Shown here one piece after another: positions 53,101 to 60,633 of a stretch of 64,000 nucleotides of DNA. The translations under genes were made by a program, and so were the position numbers. The first letter of the stretch is position 1. Each line of letters opens with the position of its first letter. The notes beneath the pieces are model-generated. The model worked only from the letters and a program-made list of their open reading frames with translations, did no database searches and was not told the origin of the DNA. Source of the DNA: Myxococcus stipitatus (lineage in GTDB: Bacteria; Myxococcota; Myxococcia; Myxococcales; Myxococcaceae); NCBI RefSeq assembly GCF_021412625.1, contig NZ_JAKCFI010000008.1:310001-374000 (forward strand). Reading direction: 5' to 3'.

Positions 53101-55475
53101 TCGAACTCCACCCGGTAGCTCTGCGTCGCGCCGATGCTGGCGGACAGGTCCGCGTTGAAAGGTCCCCCCTTCACTTCAAGCCCGGCCTCGGCCTCGGCGC
53201 CGATGTTCACCTCCATCGCCGTCAGGTGGTCCTGCACGAACTTCAGGTCCTCGCCCCCCGAGGTGATGGCCGCCGGCCCCTTGCCCAGGATGATGGCCGC
53301 CCGCGCCGCCTCCTCGGGCGTGTCGAACGTCATCTCCACGCGGCCACCGGCGGAGCCGGACACCGACCCCAGCATGCCCGCCCCCATGTTCGCCGTCACC
53401 TCGGCGGAGAGCTGGTACTTGCCGTCCGAGGTCATCTCGACCTCGATCTCCCCGTCGATCCCTCCCTTGAGCCCGACCTTCCCGTCGAGGTTCCCGCTCA
53501 ACGTCAACGTGTCGCCAGGACTGTTCAGCGTCTTGATTTCATCCGCCAGCGCGCCCTCGACCGGCGCGGTCATCTTGTCGATGGCCTCGTCCACCGGCTT
53601 GAGCAGCACGTCCTTCGTGAAGCGCATCGCGTCCACGGCGACTTCGCCGGCCGACAAGGCCAGGTCCGTCAACGTGTCGACGGCGAACTCCTTGACGTCC
53701 TGGGTCCAGGGCAGCTGGCGCTCCCGGTCGAGCGTCTTCGGCGCCTTGCCCTTCACGGGCTTCCCGTCGCCATCCACCTCGAAGCCGGCGTGGTCGTACT
53801 TCCAGCGGTTGCCACCGGCCTCCTGGAGCGTCTTCGCCTCCATCGGCTGGTGCTTCATCTGGAGCTGACCGTTGGCGTCCACCGTGCCCGACGCCTGCGT
53901 CACCACCTGCGTGCGGCTGGCGTGTCCCTTCTGGAACGTGGAGCCATCCGGGTCGTACGACGTCACCGTGGTGCGGCTGCTCACGTTGCCCGGCGTCTTC
54001 GACGAAACGGCGGGCAGCGAGTCCGTGGAGGTCGCGTCCTTGGGGCCGCGCGTCACCTCCTGCTGGTTGCGCACCACCTGGATGCCATTGCCATTGGCGT
54101 CCTTGGGCGCGGCCTTGAGCTGCACGGAGTCCGTCTTCTGGGTCGTGACGGCGGGCTCGCCCTTCGCGTTGTAGCGGGTCTCCTCGGTGAGCGTGAGGCT
54201 CGAGCCGCCGGGCTTCAGGGACGTGCCGGGGTTGTTCGCCTGGTGGTGGCCTTCGCCCTTGGAGGCATTCTCGAAGGCCTGTCCCTGGGCGGCGTCGAAG
54301 TCGCCCACGGCCTTGGCATCGAAGCCCGGCGTGTGCACCTCCGTCGTCTTCACCGACTGCGTCGGGACGCCCCGCGCGTCGAACTGCGTCTCCGTCTTCA
54401 CCGTCGCCGGGCCCTTGGGCACGTCGGACCGGTTCGCCAGCTCCGCGGGGGGCTTCTCCATCTGGAGCTCCTCCGTGCGCGACTTCAGCACCGGAGGAGA
54501 CTTCGTGATGTCGTAGGCGGACGTGGTGGTGGCGGTGGTGAGGCCCGTCTTCGGGTCCTGCGTCGTGGAGGACGTGCGCGATTCCAGGCCCTGGGGCGTG
54601 CCTCGCGCGTCCACCGTCCGCGTCCACGTGAGGTCCCCGGCACCGGACGAGCCCTGCGCCTGTCGAGGCTTCTTCACCGAGGACGCGTAGCTGCCATCCG
54701 GCTTCACGGTGACGGTGTGGCCGCTCTTCGCGTCCGACAGCGTCATGTCGCCCGTCTTCGCGTCCTTCTTCACCTGGTACTTCGCGCCGGAGGACGGGTC
54801 CGTGAACGTCTGCCCGTCGGCCAGCTTGCGCGCCGCCTCGATGTCCCGCCCGTCCACCGAGTCGAGCAAGGCGAGGGGCGGGCCCCCCGCCGAGCGATTC
54901 GCGTCCGGCGACGCGGTGGTGCCGAGCACCTTCTCCAGCTCCGCCAGCCGGGCGGGGTTCTCGAACGCGGAGGCGAGCTCGTTCTTCTTCGGCCTGAGGC
55001 CCTCGAGGTCCTTCTGCGTGAAGGGCAGCGGCTTGTTCTCGCGCGCGGCGAGCCCGTTCGCCAGACGCATGCTCTCGTCGGCCAGCTTCCCGGACAGGGC
55101 CGCCAGCTCCAGGGCGCCCTGGAGCTTCCGCTCCGCGCCGGCCAGCTTCTCCCGCGCCTGCGCGCTGGCGGCCTCCGCGGTGGTCGCGGCGGCCTTCGTC
55201 CTCTTCGCGCCCTCCGGCGTCTGCCCCAGGGCCCGCGCGAACTTCTGCGCGTCCGCGGCGCCCTGCTGCGCGGTGGCCTGTTGCTGACGCGAGGCCTCCA
55301 CGGCCTTCCTCGCGTCCTCCACGGCGCGGCGCGCGGCCTCGGCGGCGCGGCGTGCCTCTTCCGCCGCACGGCGCGCGGCCTCGGCCCGTTGACGTTCTGC
55401 TTCAGCACGGCGCGCGGCATCCGCCGCACCCGTTCCCGAGGTTCCTGCCCCACCCGATGTAGGCGAAAGACTCAT
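50103..55475 (-). CDS. Giant modular protein with exchanged low-GC C-terminal region (possible effector)
   Basis: 1,790 residues from the ATG at 55475 (MSLSPTSGGAGTSGTGAADA), with AAAAGGGGA upstream. No signal peptide. Order: Ala/Arg/Glu coiled coil (about 12-80); mixed region with recurring strand pairs to about 620; beta-rich region (GNLDGKVGLKGGIDGEIEVE) to about 960; Gly/Ser/Lys linker (about 985-1030); second coiled coil (about 1130-1250); then 540 residues of unrecognised sequence encoded by visibly less GC-rich DNA (50103 to about 51720). Segments GVKDVILLGDALPKNELDDW and VTNKSGGPDGASLAGIQQIQ lie near the end. The domain swap is like polymorphic effectors, but no immunity gene follows. 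Confidence 0.75.
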   Translation of the reverse strand: MSLSPTSGGAGTSGTGAADAARRAEAERQRAEAARRAAEEARRAAEAARRAVEDARKAVEASRQQQATAQQGAADAQKFARALGQTPEGAKRTKAAATTAEAASAQAREKLAGAERKLQGALELAALSGKLADESMRLANGLAARENKPLPFTQKDLEGLRPKKNELASAFENPARLAELEKVLGTTASPDANRSAGGPPLALLDSVDGRDIEAARKLADGQTFTDPSSGAKYQVKKDAKTGDMTLSDAKSGHTVTVKPDGSYASSVKKPRQAQGSSGAGDLTWTRTVDARGTPQGLESRTSSTTQDPKTGLTTATTTSAYDITKSPPVLKSRTEELQMEKPPAELANRSDVPKGPATVKTETQFDARGVPTQSVKTTEVHTPGFDAKAVGDFDAAQGQAFENASKGEGHHQANNPGTSLKPGGSSLTLTEETRYNAKGEPAVTTQKTDSVQLKAAPKDANGNGIQVVRNQQEVTRGPKDATSTDSLPAVSSKTPGNVSSRTTVTSYDPDGSTFQKGHASRTQVVTQASGTVDANGQLQMKHQPMEAKTLQEAGGNRWKYDHAGFEVDGDGKPVKGKAPKTLDRERQLPWTQDVKEFAVDTLTDLALSAGEVAVDAMRFTKDVLLKPVDEAIDKMTAPVEGALADEIKTLNSPGDTLTLSGNLDGKVGLKGGIDGEIEVEMTSDGKYQLSAEVTANMGAGMLGSVSGSAGGRVEMTFDTPEEAARAAIILGKGPAAITSGGEDLKFVQDHLTAMEVNIGAEAEAGLEVKGGPFNADLSASIGATQSYRVEFENGKPKYLVSTLEVEGSAAGVLATGLKGKAGVEAGAEVTGTVSMETRIPLDANKVAANDLMSFMNNPVSASMVDAAETTISIETSKDLGSTGTFTTTEYSGLDSKDMEAITKKLIRGEFETALEGVEYEETKTTGSYKDRELGVGGKYGVVDFELNVRHRDMTVEGSGGEASPKVELGGDGDESGGGKSKKTRGNSGAGGAGGAGGSGGAGGSKGADGSKGADGSKPTGTTGGTDTSSKPGSTTKTDKGPQPGTTLGTPVRDPAARPPAPRLPPQDFRVNLATGQLIIAPSPKRPGTTETKPATPEQGTDNTGRPPVPVVRNPSLPGRTTQVRYDDGKVRIEAGPAATKEDIQAHMETARILQRYEGAVGKVRQLIDKVKQAITGMPGYGSQGFESRLEVKKLSGILEGLQKTQAQLEQSIKGATNSSVPATAQQRKDLENRIASVENQIREHAAQVDSLAKGNGIVAERDNGINPWPKVKVGALDWNKEALETNVFRSDYLEDPNNFVLGEGDHSLYFPLDPNELPMLLDGVTEDDKRLRSHGSMTEAERETLKESIVDRLNRANELMRNELMIDENGEMTGGEYKPLSRDEALAVFSAEGLRILTDERFDPEQKRRRIAEALEIYKLFEQRSDLDFRPDETSKEESTYALKPGEFGEMMHILAASYLRDIPASIRYLGAQLTGAFGEALHPPSGHDSQRQGPTPTGKPHGEATRKERINLMEIAPRTIHDSAGVHESVMRKLLATIPSEELETLRQAVWEYFSAQTPPANRRTSAETPEPSGQMGIWIRNVSGEDDKSPAQNTTKERFQQMLEAVHQSGVKDVILLGDALPKNELDDWLRGTPFAPRNKDGRGVYQFNGLKKGDLNDNLPEALRGLGIAKQIAVYDALYKGAALRGENPPAGSPDMRAIVTNKSGGPDGASLAGIQQIQLAEMDDKESRVLHRMGLQALTSHAWSVLDVPSDRGNPKGTLDDAQFIQLVNRMKRSAFVKDWHLGQLD

Positions 55476-55816
55476 GAGAACGTCCCCTTTTGTGAAAACG
55501 ATTCTCAAGAGTTATCGAAAGCCGGGTGCAAAAGGTCCCAGCCATTTTTCGTGATTTCCAAGCCGTTGCCGGATGAGGCCCATCTGGCCCGTGTCTCACA
55601 TTGAAGGAGGCCTCCGGGCGGGACGCGCGGGCGCAACCCCTCGAATCACAGGCTCCGTTCCCGGGACGCGCCAGCCCGCACCGCCGTCAGGGTTTGAAGG
55701 AGAATTGCAACCCGACACCGCGGCTGGAACGTCACGGAAATGCAACGCAGACAACGCCATCGCGCCGCGAGGCCGGGCTGCTCACGCGGCGAGAAAGGCT
55801 TTGCCGGGGGTCGGGG
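55476..55816. other. Intergenic leader of the giant gene (340 bp)
   Basis: It holds the promoter of the leftward giant gene. The first 110 bp are comparatively A/T-rich (GTGAAAACGATTCTCAAGAG, ATTTTTCGTGATTTCC). The remainder has no gene-like frame. No clear promoter boxes could be assigned. Confidence 0.4.
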
Positions 55817-56278
55817 TCAGGCGGAGGCGCGGATGCGCTCCACGAAGGCGTGGGCGTCGGTGGCCTCGACGCCGTGGAGGCGGGCCATGTCGCGGGCGAT
55901 GTCGGCGGGGTCGTCGCCCAAGCGCAGCTGCATGCGGACGTTGTGCTCGAAGGGCGCGAGGATGCGCAGGGCGGCCTCTCCCTTCGCGACGGCGACGGCC
56001 GGAGCCTGGCGCTGGAGCGAGCGGCCCATCTCCACGCGGGCCTGCACGTACGTGACGAGGTTGGACAGCAGGTAGTACCAGGTCACGAAGAAGGAGATCG
56101 TGCCCCACCAGCCCAGGGTGAGGTTGCGCAGCGTGTGGTGCCAGAACGCGCGGCCCAGGCAGCGGCGGCACAGGTCGGCGGCGGTCGTGTACGAGCGGCG
56201 CGCGAAGAGCATGCCCACGTTGTGGTGCAACTCGACGAAGGCCGTCGGCCCGGAGTGGGAGCAGTGGTCGCAACGCAT
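55817..56278 (-). CDS. Small zinc-ribbon membrane protein
   Basis: 153 residues from the ATG at 56278; a GTG two codons upstream is possible. Zinc-ribbon Cys pairs: CDHC (3-6) and CRRC (about 37-40). A hydrophobic pair of membrane segments follows (LTLGWWGTISFFVTWYYLLS, NLVTYV), then a soluble, helical tail (RDMARLHGVEATDAHAFVER). It lies 99 bp downstream of the amidase on the same strand. No family recognised; an immunity role for the amidase is conceivable but unsupported. Confidence 0.65.
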   Translation of the reverse strand: MRCDHCSHSGPTAFVELHHNVGMLFARRSYTTAADLCRRCLGRAFWHHTLRNLTLGWWGTISFFVTWYYLLSNLVTYVQARVEMGRSLQRQAPAVAVAKGEAALRILAPFEHNVRMQLRLGDDPADIARDMARLHGVEATDAHAFVERIRASA

Positions 56279-56377
56279 GGCCACCGAACCCTAGTGGGTC
56301 CAGTGGCCGGATTCGAGCGCGCGCGAGTCAGCCCCGACAACCAGGGTGACCCGCGCGGTTCCAACGATTCGCGTGGG

Positions 56378-57169
56378 TCAGCCCACCTTCTTCTCGGTGG
56401 CGCGGACGATGCGGTTGAAGTCGAAGTTCTCCGACGGGTCCTTCTTGTCGGGGTTGGTCTCCTTGTGGCCCACGACGTTGCCGGCGGGGACCTCGTAGCG
56501 CTTGGCGAGGTAGGGCACCAGCTGCTCGAGCGCCTTGTACTGGGCCTCGGTGTAGCCGTCCTTGCCGTCACCCTCGTTGACGATTTCGATGCCGATGGAG
56601 CGGTCGTTCACGTCCTTGCCGTCGCCGCGCAGCGACCCATCTCCCGCGTGCCAGGCGCGCTTCTGGTCGCCGACGAGCTGGTAGATGGTGCCGTCCTTGC
56701 CAATCATGTAGTGGGCGCTGACCTTGCCGTTCTTCTTGTCCTTGGCCCACTGGCCAAGCTTCCCGAACACGCCCTCGCCGTCCGTGTTGCCGGTGAGCGT
56801 GGTGAGGCTGCTGCGGTCGGAGCCGTCGGCGGTGTGGTGCAGGACGATGGTGTCGATGTCCGCGCCCGCGGGCCGGTCGTTGTAGCGGTCCGACTTCGCC
56901 GGGCGGACCTGCATCTGCGGCGTGGGGTTGGACGGGTCGGTGGACGGCGGCGTCAGGGGCGCGGGGCCCTTGGGGGCCGTCCCGGTGCCGTAGCCCGGAG
57001 GCGGCTTGCCCGGGCTCGGGGACGGCGTGGGGGACGGCTCGAAGCTGTCCACCGGGCGCGGCGACGGCGAGGCCCCAGGCGTGGGCGTGGGCTTGGGCTC
57101 CGGGCGCGGCTCGTCCTTGAGCGGGCGCACGAAGGTGTTGTTCACGAAGCGCTTGATGGGGCTCAGCAT
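56378..57169 (-). CDS. N-acetylmuramoyl-L-alanine amidase (type 2) with proline-rich leader
   Basis: 263 residues. Residues 1-20 (MLSPIKRFVNNTFVRPLKDE) are not a signal peptide. Residues 20-90 are Pro/Ser/Thr-rich linker (PRPEPKPTPTPGASPSPRPV). The Amidase_2 domain (95-255) keeps its zinc ligands and catalytic residue: TIVLHHTADG, AHYMIGKDGTIYQLVGDQKR, AWHAG, and VVGHKETNPDKKDP. It cuts the stem peptide from muramic acid. Lacking a Sec signal, it needs a special exporter or acts after lysis, as for antibacterial effectors. Confidence 0.88.
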   Translation of the reverse strand: MLSPIKRFVNNTFVRPLKDEPRPEPKPTPTPGASPSPRPVDSFEPSPTPSPSPGKPPPGYGTGTAPKGPAPLTPPSTDPSNPTPQMQVRPAKSDRYNDRPAGADIDTIVLHHTADGSDRSSLTTLTGNTDGEGVFGKLGQWAKDKKNGKVSAHYMIGKDGTIYQLVGDQKRAWHAGDGSLRGDGKDVNDRSIGIEIVNEGDGKDGYTEAQYKALEQLVPYLAKRYEVPAGNVVGHKETNPDKKDPSENFDFNRIVRATEKKVG

Positions 57170-57289
57170 GGGGGGACCCAGGGGTGTGGGGTGTGGGACG
57201 GGGTAGGAAGAACAACCAGATTATCGCAGCCCGAAATCCCCGGTTGCGTCTTCCCAGAAAGAAAGAAACCCACCCTCTCCCCTCGGAAA

Positions 57290-57327
57290 GACGAAGGGGA
57301 CGCCGGGGCTCCGGCATCCCCCTCGTC
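57290..57327 (-). terminator. Hairpin terminator of the Hint-domain gene
   Basis: A 17-bp imperfect stem (two mismatches) with a 4-base loop GGCT: arm GACGAAGGGGACGCCGG (57290-57306) and arm CCGGCATCCCCCTCGTC (57311-57327). On the minus strand it lies 40 bp after the Hint-gene stop and is followed by a T-rich run (GGTTTCTTTCTTTCTGGG). Good candidate for intrinsic termination. Confidence 0.75.
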
Positions 57328-57366
57328 CTGACTCATCGCATCACGACCTCGGGCCAGGCGCCCGGC

Positions 57367-59232
57367 TCAGCGGATGACCTTGGGCTGGAGGCCGTTGCGG
57401 AAGTCCTGGTGCCAGGCCTTGGGCAGGCGCTGGAGGATGGAGACCTGCTCGCGCTCGGGCAGGGTGAGCGCGTCCTGCATGCGCAGGTCGCCCACGAGGA
57501 AGCCGCCGGCGAAGAGGGTGCGGCCGTTCTTGTTCACGGCGAGCAGCTCCTGGTCGGTGCCCAGGGCCAGGTTGTAGACGCGCTGGCCCTCGGGGGAGAC
57601 CTTGGAGATGGAGGTCAGCGTGCGGACGCCCTGCTCGGTGCGGACCTGGTCCCTGACACGCAGGTCCTTGGCGGCGACGACCTGGCCGGTGGACATGATG
57701 ACCGGGTGCATCTGCGTGAGCGTCGCGTCGTGGCCGGCGTCGTCGCGCAGGCGCAGCATGGGCGCGACCTCGTTGCCGCGGGAGATGTCGGTGACGGTCA
57801 GCGCCGTGCCGCGCGCGTCGGCGAGCACCTTGTCACCCAGCTTCACGTCCTGCACGGGGACCACGCGGCCGTCGGCCAGCTTCACCTGCGTGCCGGAGGC
57901 CATGCAGCTGTTGCGGAAGAAGATGTTGGGCGGGATGCCCGAGCCGCCCTTGGGGTAGACGACGAACAGCGGCAGCTCCACGCCGTTGCACTTCACCTTG
58001 CCGGTGATGGTGATGGAGAAGCGGGTCATCTCGTTGATGATGGTGTCCGTGCCGCAGCTGGCGGCGCTGGGCCCGTTGCCCGTGGTGTTGAACAGCCAGT
58101 TCATGTTCGTCAGGACGTTGAGCGGCGTCTGGTTGGCGCCCAGCGGCAGCGACGCGATGAAGTCCGCCTGGTTCGCGTAGACGCAGCTGCGGGCGGTGTC
58201 CTGGGTGATGAGCTGGATGCGCGCCCGGTCCACCTTGGACAGCACGCATTGGAAGTTGTTCTCCGCGCCCGCGTTCAGCACGCCCCGGATGGGCACGTAC
58301 AGGTTCTGGTAGTTGTACGGCGCGTTGAACAGCCAGTAGTCCGCCGGGTTGAGGACGCCTGGCGTGGTGGCGTAGCTGGCCGCGACGCCCGTGGGCGCGG
58401 GCGGATAGGGCAGCAGGTTGCCGTTCTGGTAGCCCGCGACGGAGTAGTCGCAATCAGCCCCGCCGCGAAGCTGACAGGCATAGATTTCCGCCTGCGCGGC
58501 GCCGACCAGGACCTTGCGCGGGTGCGAGAACGTCATGCCCGGCGGCGCGTCCACCGCGGCGGCGCGCTCGACCAGGTAGGACGTCTGGTCGACCGTCTCC
58601 CCCAGCGCCATCAACAACGACTCCATGCGCAGCACGCGCCCCTTGCCCGTGGCGATGGTCGCCGGGGCCTGGACGTCGTCGAACGCTCGGCCGTCGCCGT
58701 ACTCCTCGCCGGAGGCCGAGGAGACCATCACGGAGCTCGTCTCCGCCACGTTGGTGTCGTAGTTGACGAGGTCGGCGTAGACGTAGTCCGCGCCGTCCTT
58801 GCACGCCACCTCCACCACCGGGAAGAACGTGGTGTAGCCATTGGCGGTGATGGGGTCCTGGCCGTACTTGAGGAAGTGGTTGCACCACGCCCCCTCCACC
58901 AGGGCCGCCGGCTGCTCGCCCGCGGCGCGTCGAGCGAGCGCGCGCTCACGCATGAAGCCGATGCGGCGGAACAGCTCCGGCGCGTTGCGCTCGCTCTTCC
59001 CGGCCGACGTCAGCCGACCGACGAGGAAGCGCCAGTCCCCGTCGTCCGACAGGTCCAGGTCGACGCGATACACGCCGGAGTCCTTCACGGACTCGTCGAA
59101 GCGCTCCACCAGACACTGGGCGTTCGCCCGGTCCTCCTGGGGAGGGTTCAGGGTGTTGCTCCACCCCGCGGTCAACAACATCACTCCCGCCAACGGCAAC
59201 ACCCGCGCGAACTTCCTTCCAGACTCGTGCAT
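57367..59232 (-). CDS. Exported protein with a C-terminal Hint (hedgehog/intein) domain
   Basis: 621 residues with an N-terminal signal or membrane segment (FARVLPLAGVMLLTAGW). Residues about 30-440 are an unrecognised extracellular region with several Cys. The Hint domain (442-582) starts SCMASGTQVKLADGRVVPVQ (nucleophile Cys443), with block B-type TQMHP (His509) and VYNLALGTDQ. The C-terminal block reads TLFAGGFLVGD, lacking the His-Asn of true inteins, so N-terminal cleavage without splicing is expected. A 39-residue tail follows. Probably self-processing on the outside of the cell. Confidence 0.85.
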   Translation of the reverse strand: MHESGRKFARVLPLAGVMLLTAGWSNTLNPPQEDRANAQCLVERFDESVKDSGVYRVDLDLSDDGDWRFLVGRLTSAGKSERNAPELFRRIGFMRERALARRAAGEQPAALVEGAWCNHFLKYGQDPITANGYTTFFPVVEVACKDGADYVYADLVNYDTNVAETSSVMVSSASGEEYGDGRAFDDVQAPATIATGKGRVLRMESLLMALGETVDQTSYLVERAAAVDAPPGMTFSHPRKVLVGAAQAEIYACQLRGGADCDYSVAGYQNGNLLPYPPAPTGVAASYATTPGVLNPADYWLFNAPYNYQNLYVPIRGVLNAGAENNFQCVLSKVDRARIQLITQDTARSCVYANQADFIASLPLGANQTPLNVLTNMNWLFNTTGNGPSAASCGTDTIINEMTRFSITITGKVKCNGVELPLFVVYPKGGSGIPPNIFFRNSCMASGTQVKLADGRVVPVQDVKLGDKVLADARGTALTVTDISRGNEVAPMLRLRDDAGHDATLTQMHPVIMSTGQVVAAKDLRVRDQVRTEQGVRTLTSISKVSPEGQRVYNLALGTDQELLAVNKNGRTLFAGGFLVGDLRMQDALTLPEREQVSILQRLPKAWHQDFRNGLQPKVIR

Positions 59233-59586
59233 GACTCCTCCGATTCGACGGCGAGACGACGGACGCAGCCCTGCCCGGCTCGTCCCCGACGGGTGACGAG
59301 CGCGTCTGCCTGACTGTCGTGAACGGAGGGAATCGCCGATGAGCCGTGACCCGGGCGTCGCCCCGCGGTCACAGCTCCCCCCGCATCAACAATCCATACA
59401 TTTCTTGGACAGGGCTGAAAATCTGGCTTTACCAGACTCGCTCGCATGATGAATTGACAAATCATTCAATGGCAACACCTCCACGCGGCACCTTCCCGCA
59501 AAGCCTTCCATTCGCCCGGAGCCTCCATGCTTGCAGCGTCTGCTTCCAGACACTCCCGCCCAAAGCCAGTCTTCCGGTGTCTGACC
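59233..59586. other. Divergent intergenic region (354 bp)
   Basis: It lies between the leftward Hint gene and the rightward decayed lipoprotein gene. An A/T-rich part at 59385-59470 contains TTGACA at 59454-59459 and the small dyad TGAAT/ATTCA. No -10 box fits at the right distance. No gene seen. Confidence 0.4.
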
Positions 59587-60560
59587 ATGTCCTGGCGGTC
59601 CCTGGTGCTCCTCGGGGCACCGCTGACGGGCTGCTCGGACGACGACGAGGGTAGGTCCGACGGAGGGCCCCAAACGGGGATGCGAGGCCGGATGGAGGAG
59701 GCCACGCCCGCTCCCGAGGACGCCGGCGTGGATGGCGGTGTCCCCGAGGACGCTGGCGTGGATGCTGGAAACCCCGAGGGCGATGGAGGCGTCGCGGAGG
59801 ACGGCGGCTCGCCGGACGCGGGGCCGCTCTCGGATGTCGCGGGGGCGTGTCACGCCTCCGTGGGGTGCTGGGATTCCCCGCGCCCCACGGGTGAAGCGCT
59901 GGAGGCGGTCTGGCGTTCGGACGCGAAGGCGACGTGAGCGGCGAGCGCCCACCCTGCGCTGCGCTGGAATGGGCAGACATGGGATGCGCCCGTCACGGGC
60001 GTTGCGGTCAATTCCTCACATCTCTCCGGACCGGGGCGTCAGGATGTCTGGATTGGAGGGAGCAGCGCGGACGTGGCCCGCTGGGATGGTCAGGCGTGGG
60101 GACGGGGCGCACTGGGGTTGGATGGTTCGGCCAGCGGACTGGCGCTGGTTTCGCGGCCACGAAGGGCTGGTTGACGCAGGCGCCGAGGGGGCGCGTGTGG
60201 CGGAGGACAGCCGCGGGCTGGGAGCCCACCTCCGGGCTGGCGGACGCCGCGTTGTCCTCGGTCTGTGGACGCGCGCCCGGGGACCTTTGGGCCCTGGCGG
60301 GGAGTCAGGGGTGGCGCGGTGGCGGGGACAGGGTTGGAGTGGCGCGGGGACATTGCCGGGCGCGGTGGGGGGCGCCGGACGTGGACCGCGAGTGGGCGGA
60401 GGGCGCGCTGCCGCGTCGTCGCCGAGGCTCGGGCTCGTCACGGGTGGACGCGGGCGCGTTCCAGGTGAACGCGTCCACGCCAGGGCCGGGCCACGGGCCG
60501 CCCATCCGTTGCCAGGGATTCCCTGGCATCCACGTTGCACTCGTAGTCGACGGTGACTCA
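59587..60560 (+). pseudogene. Decayed lipoprotein with beta-propeller repeats
   Basis: ATG at 59587 opens a lipoprotein signal (LVLLGAPLTGCSDDDEG) and an Asp/Gly/Ala-rich linker. At 59935-59937 an in-frame TGA interrupts the reading; the same frame continues as AASAHPALRWNGQTWD then DVWIGGSSADVARWDGQAW, classic propeller repeats. It stops again at 60172. A different frame then carries GWLTQAP and SSVCGRAPGDLWALAGSQ, and a third VARWRGQGWSGAG. So the gene has a stop (Trp codon position) and at least two frameshifts. A sequencing fault could give the same picture. Confidence 0.7.
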
Positions 60561-60633
60561 CGGGGCGCGCGCGTCATGGCGCGTGGGGCCCGAGGGCTGC
60601 GAGCGCCCGACCCCGAGGCGCCACGAGGTCGAC

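Noticed and set aside
55520..55560. Possible sigma-54 promoter before the giant gene
   Set aside because: The candidate GG and GC elements are 8 rather than 10 bases apart, so the -24/-12 pattern is not met.
52038..55604. Long plus-strand frame opposite the giant modular gene
   Set aside because: Low-complexity Arg/Leu/Gly composition with no motif. The minus strand has coiled coils, a ribosome site and natural codon bias.
59935..59937. TGA read as Trp or selenocysteine
   Set aside because: The same region also has frameshifts and a second stop, so decay or a sequencing fault explains it better than recoding.
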